From assembly GCA_009760855.2 (NCBI GenBank), contig WPIO01000069.1, positions 2,028,001 to 2,092,000 of the forward strand: 64,000 nt of DNA. Direction: 5' to 3'. The notes beneath the pieces are model-generated. The model had not been told where the DNA came from and searched no databases. It saw nothing but the letters and a program-made list of their open reading frames with translations. Source of the stretch: Cristatella mucedo. Lineage: Eukaryota; Bryozoa; Phylactolaemata; Cristatellidae. The position numbers and the translations under genes are program-made. Below are positions 46,843-56,230 of the stretch, in pieces (the stretch's first letter is position 1; each line of letters opens with the position of its first letter).

Positions 46843-47043
46843 CTAACCACTGAATTTAAGTTTCATACTTGCTCTTGCTACAATATCTTTAAGTGTAGGT
46901 ATCGCATCATCGGTGATATATATAAATGAATTAAAGTAGTGTTGAGCATCTTTAGAGGTTTTTACTTCATTGTGAACACGAGCTGGGCTTTTTTGAATGA
47001 CAACTGAAGAATTTTCGAGTACTGTAAGTTTTTTGTTTTCCAC
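46843..47043 (-). pseudogene. Viral-island ORF, unknown product
   Basis: A 66-codon frame starting 'MENKKLTVLENSSVVIQKSP' with its ATG just downstream of the protease remnant. It ends in TAG at 46,843, but protein-like sequence continues beyond with stops and frame changes (for example 'DMLDGSYVTKDTYNYEDKLN' near 46,640-46,700). Probably a longer structural gene in decay; family not recognised. Confidence 0.45.
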
Positions 47044-47089
47044 TTCTATAAAGTGAAAATATAATTTTTAAATTAAATTGACAAATACA

Positions 47090-47400
47090 TTTTCGTTTCA
47101 AATTATGTTTCTTGTATTCGTTTTAAGAAGATTAGACATCTTTTTCCACAATCTGTTCCTGCTTTTCTTGTAGTTTAAATGCTTGGAAACTTCGTATTAC
47201 TCCAAAATAATTTATTACTTCTGGCATTGGTGGAGCACCGACCGAATCCAAGTAAAAACATTTTGTTCTATTTCTTTAAGTGCTACCCACTGATAGATTG
47301 CTTAATCTGACTTTCCTGTATTACAAATAGGACATCATTTCCTAATGTTTTTGTTAGTTCATTGCTTGCAAAGACACCTCAAAGTTTTTATATCTGATTT
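47090..47400 (-). pseudogene. Adenain-like cysteine protease, broken
   Basis: Three motifs in the right order on the minus strand, in different frames: 'QWVALKEIEQNVF' (47,292 onward; the position usually His-Trp reads Gln-Trp), 'YLDSVGAPPMPEVINYFG' (DS at 47,248; the acidic DSxG box) and 'GTDCGKRCLIFLKRI' (Cys codon about 47,150; the CG nucleophile box). This order is that of the adenovirus/Polinton maturation protease, which cleaves virion precursor proteins. Frameshifts, several stops and loss of the His make it inactive as it stands. A Cys-pair sequence 'LRCLCKQ' lies just upstream. Confidence 0.75.
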
Positions 47401-47436
47401 TTTAGAATAATTCTTTATTTATAGATCTGTTAGTGG

Positions 47437-47526
47437 TGTTGATTTTACTTTTTTCTTAGTTTGTCAGTAGTCATTTTAAGTTCGGCAAGTATTCGTTGTT
47501 TGCTTTCAACAACTGTTCCAAGTCTT
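47437..47526 (-). pseudogene. C-terminal piece of the zinc-ribbon/basic viral protein
   Basis: 'GRRLGTVVESKQRILAELKM' is readable up to the LINE tail at 47,527. The 'GRRLG' unit also occurs on the far side of the LINE near 49,040, so this appears to be the end of the gene that starts at 49,229, split by the insertion. A lysine-rich end 'TTDKLRKK' precedes TAA. Confidence 0.55.
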
Positions 47527-48950
47527 CTATAATAATAATGATGATAATAATAATGCACTTGATAAAACGCCCTCAGAGAACTTAATCTCTTTCTAGGTGC
47601 TTTACATTTGCTGCAATGGGACATGCAATAGAATGGTAAGTAAAATCATGCTTGAAAAACAAACGAAATGAATGATATGGTTAGGGGTGACATGCACTGG
47701 GTCAGAATGCATCAGCTCGCATGAGAAAATAAAGGACGAATCGCTGGGACCCACTAAATGCTGTCGTAACTAGTTGTATTTCTAAGGCCTTAGTCAACAT
47801 GATGAAGTCAAGGGATGTTGCGAGGCGAGACGGGAGTGAGTTTCAGGCTTTGGGAGCATACGAATTAAATGCACCGTCGTCAAAGGATTTGGGGTTTGTA
47901 CGAGGTATTGGTATAATGTTTGATTCCGAAAAGCCGGTGGTACGATGCTTAGCCTGCTGGTGGAGATCGGAGAGACAGGCCAAAGCCAAAGAATGAAGTA
48001 ACCTAAAAGTGAGCGAAAAAACCTAGACGTCAATCCCTTGCTTCACTGGTAGCCAGTGCAGGTCGGAGAGAGGTGGTGTGCTGCGGCAACTGCCATTTAA
48101 CAACAGACAAGCGTGGCTGCAGAGCTTTACACAAGCCGTAATCGCCTGATTGCACATGCCGGCAGGCCAGCAAGCAGTGAGTTGCAGAAGTCAAATCGTC
48201 TTTGTCACAAATGCATGGATCAATTTAGATGCGGTCGCCTTATCTAAACAAGCCCGAATTTGGGAAACGCTAAGTAGCTGAAAGTAGGCAGATTTGACAC
48301 TGGAGCTGCTGTGGTCGTCTAACAAGAGTTCACTTTGGAACATGACACCTAGATTTGTCATCGTTTAGTCTAAGAAAATTTGCTGCCGTTCATGTATGGA
48401 TGTCATCACAACATGCAGCAAGTGATTTGAGAGAGTTTGAGGTGCTCTAAGGCTGGGAGAGATCGAAGCAAAGGTTCAACTGAGTGGCATGCACATAAAA
48501 TTTAAAGCCTAGATTGTGCTCACCAATCACATCAGCATGAGGGAGAGGATAAACCATGAAAAGAACCGGACCTAACACGGAGGACTGAGGTATCCCATAT
48601 TTCAGAGGTACCGTAGACGATCTTGGTCCATTCACTTCAATAGTCTGAAGTCTCCCACTGAGATACGATGTGAATCATTGTAGAGCCATGCCAGTGATGC
48701 CCTGGCGAGATGAGAGGCGCTGTAAAGTTTTTTGATCGATTGTCTTAAAAGCTGCCGTAAGATCAAGCAAAACAAGCAGACACACTTTACCCATGTCTGC
48801 ATTTCTAAGTAGGTCGTTGTATACTCTAAGCAATGCTGACTTTGTCTAGTGATACGCTCTAAAGCCTGACTGGAACTTACTAGCATGGTTTGAAGTTTTG
48901 ATATCTGAGTTCAACTGGTCAACCACGACACGTTTCAGTGTCTTAGTTAC
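47527..48950 (-). mobile_element. Family A LINE inserted in the viral island
   Basis: Minus-strand 5'-truncated copy: AAT/GAT tail at 47,527-47,552, 3' UTR, C-terminal region and RT remnants (plus-strand complement of 'GVPQ' and YADD segments near 48,500-48,620; 'YVHATQLNLCFD' replaces YADD). It interrupts the minus-strand zinc-ribbon gene. Numerous stops and frameshifts. Confidence 0.88.
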
Positions 48951-48954
48951 CATT

Positions 48955-49229
48955 TGATACAACACATTTACCTGATGACCCTGCTCCTATTCTTCTACCA
49001 TGTCATTGAACTCCTTCTCGTGTTGATTCTATTCCAAGTCTTCTACCATGTGATACAACTCCTTCACCTGTTGAACCTGCTCGTAGTTTAACAAACTTCG
49101 CCTTTTTACTGCCACAAACAATACTAACCTATTTTTCATTCATCTTAATCCTTTAGTGCTATCAAGATCAACATACTTTTCATGAATTTTATCAGTCTTT
49201 CTTTTACACTTTGCACAATTGGTTTCCAT
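48955..49229 (-). pseudogene. Small zinc-ribbon viral protein (DUF5679-like)
   Basis: The ATG at 49,229 gives 'METNCAKCKRKTDKIHEKYV', with a CxxC pair. After a TGA and a frame change comes 'SIVCGSKKAKFVKLRAGSTG', whose 'CGxKKxxF' ending is typical of the small CxxC...CxxCG proteins of Polintons, virophages and large DNA viruses (DUF5679-like). The tail is Gly/Arg-rich with a repeated 'HGRR' unit. The second cysteine pair is incomplete (one Cys before CG not visible). It is divergent to the ATPase with only 19 bp between start codons. Confidence 0.6.
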
Positions 49230-49248
49230 ATATATAATAATATAGAAA
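49230..49248. promoter_or_regulatory. 19-bp AT-only divergent intergenic region
   Basis: Between the start codons of the zinc-ribbon gene (-) and the ATPase gene (+) lie 19 bases, 'atatataataatatagaaa' in the plus sense. Being TATA-rich and so short, it probably formed a shared late-type promoter in the intact element. This is inference from position and composition. Confidence 0.4.
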
Positions 49249-49908
49249 ATGACACTAAGAGTAATAGCTTTTAGCTTTGGACACGATATTGATACTGGAA
49301 ACAAAGAACCATTGCCTAAAGTACCTATTAGAGCATTTGTACTTGATCTGACTGGAACAGGTTAATTACAGTTAGTAATGAATTGAATATTTTATGGAAT
49401 GTTAAAAAATGATACTTGCACAATCACTGCTTTAAGCTTAGATCAAAATTTATATCGTGATCTAATGTCCATGACTAAAGATTATCCTGCTTATGTTTGG
49501 ATTATTGGTATTGATGACATGCTTGAAGTAAACCCATTTAAGAATTGTAAAAATGTTGTTGTACTTAATGATTTAATGACAGAAGAGCAATCAAAGATTT
49601 TAGATTCTTTTACTAGATATAGACATGAAGAATTGAACATATTTTATCTTGCTCAAGGATTTACTAATATTCCTAGATGAGAAAACAGAATCAATATAAA
49701 CAGGATTAAAATATTTAAACAAAATAACACCGTTATTGAGTATAGTCGTGATGCATATGTTATAGGTATACAAATAAAAACATCTAAGGAATGGGTTAAT
49801 TCTGGTACAAGAAATAAACTAGGATCTTGTGTTATTGGTTTCACGAAAATCGAATCAAAAGGAAGATTTTGGTCATTTGATAGTACAGGTAAACATAATA
49901 ACTATTAA
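49249..49908 (+). pseudogene. A32-like (FtsK/HerA) DNA-packaging ATPase, broken
   Basis: One frame of 219 codons from ATG at 49,249 to TAA at 49,908, with three in-frame stops: TAA at 49,363, TGA at 49,384 and TGA at 49,678. Motifs: 'FVLDLTGTG', the start of the Walker A loop, with the first stop falling exactly where the Lys of GK is expected; 'NVVVLNDLMTEEQ', a Walker B-like strand; 'RYRHEELNIFYLAQGF', the 'RH...Q' box typical of poxvirus A32-type packaging ATPases; then 'ININRIKIFKQNN', the usual following strand. Length fits the family (roughly 200-260 residues). In viruses it pumps DNA into capsids. Family assignment is by motif order; stops make this copy non-functional under the standard code. 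Confidence 0.78.
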
Positions 49909-49909
49909 T

Positions 49910-49968
49910 AACTAATTATTAACTAATTAATTAATTAATTAATTAACTAACTAATTAATAACTATTTT
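49910..49968. repeat. (TTAA)n-like tract
   Basis: Runs of 'ttaattaa' and 'aactaa' between the ATPase and the next gene. A similar tract is at 62,592-62,628. Confidence 0.85.
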
Positions 49969-49983
49969 TGATTGTAGATAGGA

Positions 49984-50406
49984 ATGTTTGGTGGAAATAT
50001 ATACTCAAGCAAAAATTATTCTTATAAAGAACGTGTTCAAGTAGCAACTAATTTGCAAAATAAACTTTAAAACTTAGAGGAGATACATTTTCTTACTATA
50101 CTTGACAATGAAACCAAAATACAAAGAATTGAAGCAGAAATTATGGCAAGAGACAAAGTAGAACATGAAAATAATGATCCTGCTATAGAAAAATTGGAAG
50201 ATAATTATGGAGAAATTGTTTTTTATAAGCTAAAACAAAATCAGACCTAAACTTGCAAATCTAGTAAAGAATAGTGAACAAATAAAATTTTTTTAAATCA
50301 AAGACAAAATGTAGAAGAAGAAAATTCAACATCGGATGTTACAAGAACTTTTAAAAAATTACTTGAAGAATTTAACTTAAACATTATAAAAGATCGAATA
50401 ATATAA
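49984..50406 (+). pseudogene. Viral-island gene, unknown, helical
   Basis: From ATG at 49,984 ('MFGGNIYSSKNYSYKERVQV') the frame is open to TAA at 50,068, then continues in the same frame to TAA at 50,248 with charged helical sequence ('IQRIEAEIMARDKVEHENND'). A shifted frame 50,278-50,406 continues with 'STSDVTRTFKKLLEEFNLNI'. Probably one gene or two adjacent small genes. No family recognised; a virion-associated protein is plausible from position after the ATPase. Confidence 0.45.
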
Positions 50407-50507
50407 TGAATGGTGCAATTGCAAATGCACCTAATGAACAAACAAAATAATATATTTAAAGGTACTCAAACATTACTTTCTGATGTATAAAATGTTAATC
50501 AATCGAC

Positions 50508-51012
50508 GTGTACAGCAAGGAAGAGGAATTAAAAGAAGATGAACCACTTGCAACTGCTGCTACTACTCCGGTTGTTACTCCAGTTTTTCCTCCAGTAGTT
50601 TTTAATAAAGATATTCTTATTGAACTTGTCACTAAAGGCAAAGTATCTGACCATGTAAGGAGTAGTATAAATAATCTTGATGAAAAAACATTTTGATGGA
50701 ACTCGTTTCAATATTTTTACAGAATTATATTCAAAGGAGAAAAGAACACAAACAGAAGAAATAATTATTGAGTATCTCAAACCGAAGTTTAAGCCTGAAG
50801 AGCAAATTGGTCAAGGAGTAGACGTAATATCACTATTAGTAAGTAGTGATAAAGAAGTATTTGATAAGATTGATTTGTGGTTGCCTGAACTTCCTGCTGG
50901 AAATAAAGGATTAGTAAGTTTACAAAGTGCTGGTTTTTATTTTTTCGCTAAGTCTAGAAAAGCTCCAAAATCTAATGTTGCAAGGATAAATAACCTTTTA
51001 TATTTTATATAG
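50508..51012 (+). pseudogene. Viral-island gene, unknown, frameshifted
   Basis: Two overlapping frames. The first (50,508-50,696) has an acidic/proline-rich start ('ATAATTPVVTPVFPPVVFNK') and ends at TGA. The second (50,677-51,012; only a TTG and then ATG at 50,680) gives 'HFDGTRFNIFTELYSKEKRT', 'IDLWLPELPAGNKGLVSLQS' and ends 'NNLLYFI'. The overlap includes a run of six A, so a one-base slip probably split a single gene. No domain recognised. The 3' end abuts the next gene by 2 bp, a virus-like packing. Confidence 0.5.
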
Positions 51013-51014
51013 AA

Positions 51015-51614
51015 ATGAGTTATCTTTTGAAAATTGTACAAGATTTCTTTAGAAGTTTTGAAGGATTTAAGCAAAATATTCAAACAGGTAAGGAAGGATA
51101 TATATTTAATATAACAGGAAAAACTAACCAAATCAAAGTACATACACATGCTCCTATTAAACTAGGCAACACAAAGTTCAAGATATGTTTTGAAAAGTTC
51201 AACGGAAGTAACTCTTTAAAAAATGTAACTACTTCTAATGGTACTTTTGTTTATTGAGTAGTGAGATGATCAGAACAAACAATAACAATTAAACCTGGAA
51301 TTTATACTTCTATTACAGATGATATGAACATTGGTAATGCAAAACACATTCTAGAAAAACTAAAGAAACCAAAATATCATTTAAAAGTAGGAGAACAAGA
51401 AAAATTGTAAGAATTAGGAACAATAGTTAGATATACATTTGTGAAAGATGGAGAAGATGGAAAAGTAAGAAGAGCTACAGATCCGATATAAAGTTTAACT
51501 ACACATAATATTGTTAGAATAATGATATTGAAAGAACAACCATCGTGTTACTTTTTAAATCATGTTAAGAGAACTTTTGTTAGAGTGGAGTTGCAAGCGA
51601 TTACAATGGAGTAG
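51015..51614 (+). pseudogene. Viral-island gene, putative structural protein
   Basis: One frame of 199 codons from ATG at 51,015 to TAG at 51,612 with four internal stops: TGA 51,255, TGA 51,267, TAA 51,408, TAA 51,489. It begins 'MSYLLKIVQDFFRSFEGFKQ'. After the two TGA codons comes 'SEQTITIKPGIYTSITDDMN', resembling the 'I.I.pG.Y....l...lN' segment of small structural proteins in Polinton-type viruses, an impression without an alignment. The remainder is basic and strand-rich. Keeping one frame through four stops is notable. Confidence 0.5.
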
Positions 51615-51615
51615 G

Positions 51616-52007
51616 TTACCCTGTGTTATCTACTTTTTTAACTAGTATTTCATTAAATTCTTCTTTAGTAGCTTTATCATCATCCAAAAAGCATCAACTA
51701 TCTTTTAAATTTTAATCAGGATTTGATTGACGAGTAGGACGTTTTATTTTACCAGTTTATGATATCGTACTTTCAACTGCTATTAAAATTGTAGTTGGTC
51801 CACCTAAAACAGTTACTACAAGTGATAATTCTTCATATTGTTGAACATATGTACTAGTTACAGCAGTTGCAAGAGTTAATAAAAAACTTATAAATTGAAA
51901 GCAATATCTAGTTCTTTTTAATTTAGTCAAACGACCTCTTATTCTTTTTTATGTAAAAGTATTCGATTGTATTTGTCATCAGCAAATTTCGTTCTAAGAT
52001 CTGGCAT
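51616..52007 (-). pseudogene. Viral-island small membrane protein, frameshifted
   Basis: On the minus strand from ATG at 52,007 ('MPDLRTKFADDKYNRILLHK'). A frame change near 51,945 leads to a basic stretch 'RGRLTKLKRTRYCFQFISF', then a hydrophobic helix pair ('LLTLATAVTSTYVQQ' and 'LSLVVTVLGGPTTILIAVES'), then a polar C-terminus with TAA, TAA and TGA in frame, ending at TAA 51,616. Two adjacent membrane segments suggest a hairpin membrane protein. It ends 1 bp from the convergent plus-strand gene. Confidence 0.5.
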
Positions 52008-52049
52008 GAATGTCTGGTATTATTTTGGAAAATAAAACTTGCTTTACTC

Positions 52050-52225
52050 TTGTATAATCATATCAATTATATAATTAAAAAAACTACAAGTAGTATTGAA
52101 ATAGATGGAATGAAGAATATGGTCACGATAGTCATTTTAAATAAATCAGATGGCGAGAAGCTATCGAGCTTTAGCAAGATTGATGATGGGAAGATGGTTT
52201 ATTTAATTGATGACGTCAATCTATG
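52050..52225 (+). pseudogene. Last viral-island frame, unknown
   Basis: Frame from ATG 52,050 with 'IKKTTSSIEIDGMKNMVTIV' and 'FSKIDDGKMVYLIDDVN'; it leaves protein-like sequence at about 52,225, where a family B 3' UTR begins. Possibly a truncated gene end. Confidence 0.35.
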
Positions 52226-52440
52226 TGCCCCAGGCTCCATTACATTTATTTACATTCTGCACTCCTTACTCTGCTATGCTCCTCACTTGTGCTTTGTTGC
52301 CTGAGATGAAGTCCAATTCGAACAAAATGCCACGCGAAAGCAGCTTAGGCTGTCATACGTAGCTTTCGGCTGTAGACAATCTCGTGCATCCTACAACTCG
52401 CATAGTCTTTGTGGCTCTGTGCAGTTACAGGCAGGTGATC
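52226..52440 (+). mobile_element. Family B LINE 3' UTR fragment
   Basis: 'ctgctatgctcctcacttgt', 'gagatgaagtccaattcg' and 'aaagcagcttaggctgtc' match the family B 3' UTR at 14.18-14.27 kb. It marks the right edge of the viral island. Confidence 0.65.
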
Positions 52441-53185
52441 AAAGGTGCTGGCTGCTAGCTGCCCAGCCAGAGTCAGATCTGGATTAATTTGAGGTTTAAT
52501 GCAACAGCACAGATACAGCTTTTTTGAGCTTCAGTTTAAGTGGATTTGGCAGTGGAAGCTTGCAGTGCACCAGCACAGATCTGTTCTCTCTAGCTTTATG
52601 ATGATAGCTCGGCTGCACTTGCCAGTCGGTTCGACCCCAACCCTCTTGCTTTCTGATAGGGGTTGGATAACTGACCACAAGGGTGAGCCAGGCCAAGGTC
52701 AGTCAAGGGCAGAATTTGCCAACTGAACCAGGCTTGCCTGCCTTGCAGCACGGCCACCCTACCAAGTGAAGGCAAGGCAATGCCATGGCCAATCGGAGTA
52801 GCTACACTGTATGTGTCCGTCCAGCAACCTCAAGATCACCAATCTCACTCGATGGCCATGGAAAACTAGCCCACTCTGAAGGAAAGATCAGTCTTGGCAA
52901 TGGTGTAACGCGGAAGGCTCGGCGGAGTAGGCTTGACCTGCCGCTTACCTAGCGGCGTAGCCTTGTGCCTACTGCCGTTCGGTACGCGCCTAAGCGAAAT
53001 AAGCTGGCAGCCGCGAAACGAACATTTCTGGCGCTGACCTGCTTACCGTTACTAAAGGGGGTCGTGAGTCACAAATTGGGATTTTACTGAATTTTATTCG
53101 CAAGCGCACAAAGTCGCTGTGCGTCTAGTTTATCTTTATCTCTACACTCCTCGCACGTTCTCAACAGCACCAACACTGTTGGGGA
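52441..53185. other. Unassigned sequence
   Basis: GC-richer than its left neighbour. Overlapping 66-75 codon frames at 52,496-52,726 have no motif. Confidence 0.4.
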
Positions 53186-53189
53186 GGGA

Positions 53190-53850
53190 ATACTTCTCCT
53201 CACTAAGGCGCGAGCCGGAGCCTAAACCCTAACCGGAGAACTAGGACATCGTTTCCACCTGTGCGGAAGGAATACCCCAAATACGCCAACTTAAGCACTC
53301 TTGCGGTGGGAATACTTCTACACACTGAAGCGCGAACCGCAGCCTAAACCCTAACCGGAGAACTAGGGCTCTGTTTCCACCTGTGCGGAAGGAATACCCC
53401 AAACACGCCAGCTTGAGCACTCTTGCGGAAGGAATACTTATCCACACTGAAGCGCGAACCGGAGCCTAAACCCTGACCAGAGAACTAGAACTCGGTTCCC
53501 ACCAGTGCGGCAGTAATACTCCACACACGCCACCTCAAGCACTCTTGCGGAGGAAATACTTCTCCACACTGGGGCTGCTTACGTGTATAATGGGAAACGA
53601 TCCAAATAGACGGATCCCGAACCAGAGCCTAAACCCTAATCAGAGAACTAGATCTCGGTTTCCACCAGTGTGGCAGGAATACTCTACACGCGCCACCTCA
53701 AGCACTCTTGCGGATGAAACACGTCTCCACACTTACGCTACTTACATCTATTCTGGGGACTACCCAAATAGACAGAGCTCAAGCTGGAGCCTAAATCCTA
53801 ACCGTAGAACTAGGCCTCCACACACGTCAACTACGCCTAGCTCGCACCGG
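53190..53850. repeat. Minisatellite with CCTAAACCCTAAC cores
   Basis: Five imperfect units. The core 'cctaaaccctaa' starts at 53,221, 53,343, 53,465, 53,628 and (as 'cctaaatccta') 53,790: spacings of 122, 122, 163 and 162 bp. Each unit shares 'gagaacta', 'tttccacc', 'gcggaaggaatac' and 'caagcactcttgcgg'. The longer units carry an extra segment of about 40 bp with 'cttac' and 'ccaaatagac'. Confidence 0.9.
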
Positions 53851-53879
53851 TAAATCCCTATGCCGAGATCACGTGCTAG

Positions 53880-55290
53880 CGCCCACACAAAAAACAGAAG
53901 AAACACAAAATGCTAGCTCAGGCACAATTCGACCGTATTCGGTGGAGTCCACCGAATCTTCCTAGCGCTGTCTTGTCCTATTCTGTCCATCGTCGGCGGA
54001 CAGCCCACCCTCCTCTCTTGCTTTCAGAGAAACGAGTGCCCGACGGCGTCGAAGCACAGAGCCGGACAGAAGACCCGAAGAGACCAAAACCACCAGGCCC
54101 AGAGCGAGCGTCGCTCGACTCTTAAATACTTAGCTGAGACGATGGGGCAAGAGTTTAGTGGTATTGGGCCCGACACCATGGCCCATTATGGTAAGGAACT
54201 AATACCGGCACTAGGTCACTGGAATGTCCCCTCTGTCCAGCTTGAATGGCGAATGGGTTCCAGACGATTCTTTTTGGACAGAGTGATGGCGAAGGTTGAC
54301 AGGCCAGCCAAAATCTATCAGCAGCTTCCGCGGGTATCGGATCAATTGTAAGGCCAAATCGCCACCGCTTGTCTCAGAGCTTCCTGGCTTGCTCTTAAGC
54401 GCTTCCTCTCTAACCGCACTGAAGCTCCTCTCTGGCTCACTGCTCCAAGACAAAGGAGTTCTAGCCCGCCTCCGAACAGCTCTTGTTCACGCTGAAGTTC
54501 AGCCGAGGCCAGCAGGGCGCTACAATGGCACTCAAGAATCAGCTAGCCTCCATGCCACATAAGGGTCCAAGAGGGGCATGTTAATGAGGAGCCCAGACTC
54601 AGAAGCCGGGCGAGAAGTCAACTTAGCAGAGCATGACTCTGTCCGTGACTCTTTTTCTGTCGATTTGTTCTCTGCACCTTTCTTCTGCGATTCATTAAGA
54701 CAGATTCTACGTAATTGTTTTCAGGTCAAGTTATTTCACAGTAAGATTTTAGAATAAACAGGTCCACGGGTAATAACAAACACTATTCCCTTCTTGTACA
54801 ATACGCCTTTCGTAGGATACACTCCGTGCTTTTAATATGCTGCCATGTGCATTGCTAATAAATTCACTGCCAAGAACCCCTTTACCATAATTAGCCTGCC
54901 TATGTGTGCTGAAATTGTGCATTTATTTGTCCATTGTTTGACATTTGTTCCCCTAGCATTTGTAACTTGCTTTGACACTGCCAGGCTGCTATGCACAGGT
55001 CTATAACATTGCACACAGATCTACATGCAAGGTTTATGGAACTAGTCACAGCCGTTTTGTGTGCTGACTGTCAGCGGCAAATGCAGTCATCGTCTCAGGC
55101 TTATGAGCTGGAAGTAACATTTACTAGTAGGGCTTCATTCCACTTATGGATGGGAAGCCCATAGATACATCCGTGCTGATATGTACTACTAAAGCTATCT
55201 GAATATTTTTTAGTAGTGCAAAGATCAATTCAGCATTTGATTACTCCCAGCCAAGAATGTTAATGCCATGATAGCGTACATACATATACA
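53880..55290. other. Unassigned sequence
   Basis: Overlapping 60-90 codon frames at 53,910-54,562 on both strands are not supported by motifs. The rest holds nothing recognised. Confidence 0.4.
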
Positions 55291-55294
55291 TATA

Positions 55295-55302
55295 TGTGTG
55301 TG

Positions 55303-55372
<70 letters not shown>
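55295..55372. repeat. (TG)n microsatellite
   Basis: About 78 bp of TG dinucleotides with one CG variant, flanked by looser TG/CA-rich sequence. Confidence 0.95.
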
Positions 55373-55373
<1 letters not shown>

Positions 55374-55829
55374 ACGTGTGTGCATGTGTCTGTGTGTTCA
55401 TTTTGTATGTGTACCTACTCACATACACAAGATACATCAATCATTTATATAGCGCCCTAAGTGATAGAATGTCTTAATTTAGGCAATTTGAAAGTGCTTC
55501 CAGCATAGATAGTAATAATAATAAGCTTAAAAATAAATCACTGGCTAAAGTGCTCTCAGAGGCCTATGCAATTAGTTGTCTTTCCAGAGGTTTTACATTT
55601 GATACAAAGGAAGCAGGAGCTATCGTAGCAAGCATAGATATTGCAATGACAAGCTGCCTTGGTTTGTTCAAGGGGCAAGGGGTTGGCCTTCAACAAGTAA
55701 GGTCTTGGGCTACCTTCTTATCTTAGTCTTGGACATTAAATCTGCGCATTATTCAATTCGCCAAGGGTTTATGTTTTGTCATTTTAAATAATTTGAGAAT
55801 ATTAAGATCCGTCATTTGAGAATAGAGTG

Positions 55830-56230
55830 TAATAATAATAATGGTAACCCACTTGATAAAGTGCCCTCTGAGAACTCTATCTGTTTCTAGGGGCTTTACA
55901 TTTGCTGCAAAGCGAAACTCAATTGAATGTTGAGTAATACCATGCTTGATAAACAACATGATAAGCATGGTTAGGGGTGACATGCACATGGTCAGCATGC
56001 GAATGTGGTTAGTGGCAGCATGCACAGTGTCAGCAAGCATAAGCACATTATAGACGAATCGCAGGAACGCACTAAATTGAGCCCAACAAAGTTGTGTTTT
56101 TAAGTTCTTTTTAAATGTGGTCAAGTCAGGGGATGTTTTCCCACAAGTTGGGACGGAGTTTCAGGCTTTGGAAGCATACTAACTAAATGCTTGGTCTCCA
56201 AAGGATTTGAAGTTTGGAAGAGTATAATTT
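55830..56230 (-). mobile_element. Family A LINE, 3' end
   Basis: Minus-strand 5'-truncated copy with AAT tail (55,830-55,841), hairpin region, 3' UTR and the final coding segment. About 400 bp, the same truncation range as the copies at 5.84 and 41.36 kb. Confidence 0.87.

Larger units (their letters stand above)
46320..52225. mobile_element. Decayed Maverick/Polinton (adintovirus-like) element
   Basis: An AT-rich island of about 5.9 kb (4.5 kb without the nested LINE at 47,527-48,950) with protein-like, mostly broken genes. Recognised: adenain-like cysteine protease (-), small zinc-ribbon protein (-), A32-like packaging ATPase (+), putative structural proteins and a small membrane protein. 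Protease plus A32-like ATPase is the morphogenesis core shared by Polintons, adintoviruses and virophages. No integrase, polymerase, confident major capsid gene or terminal repeats are seen here, so the element is incomplete or its ends are lost. Left edge abuts a LINE 5' end; right edge abuts a family B 3' UTR. Confidence 0.75.

Noticed and set aside
46320-52225. The AT-rich island as bacterial contamination or a mitochondrial insert
   Set aside because: Gene content (A32-like ATPase, adenain-like protease) is of eukaryotic dsDNA virus/Polinton type, and LINEs of the surrounding genome lie inside and on both sides of it.
53190-53850. Evenly spaced repeats considered as a CRISPR array
   Set aside because: Units are 122-163 bp with similarity throughout, not short identical repeats with unique spacers, and the context is eukaryotic. 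A minisatellite fits.
55225-55477. His/Thr and Cys/Val repeat frames
   Set aside because: Artefacts of the (TG)n microsatellite.
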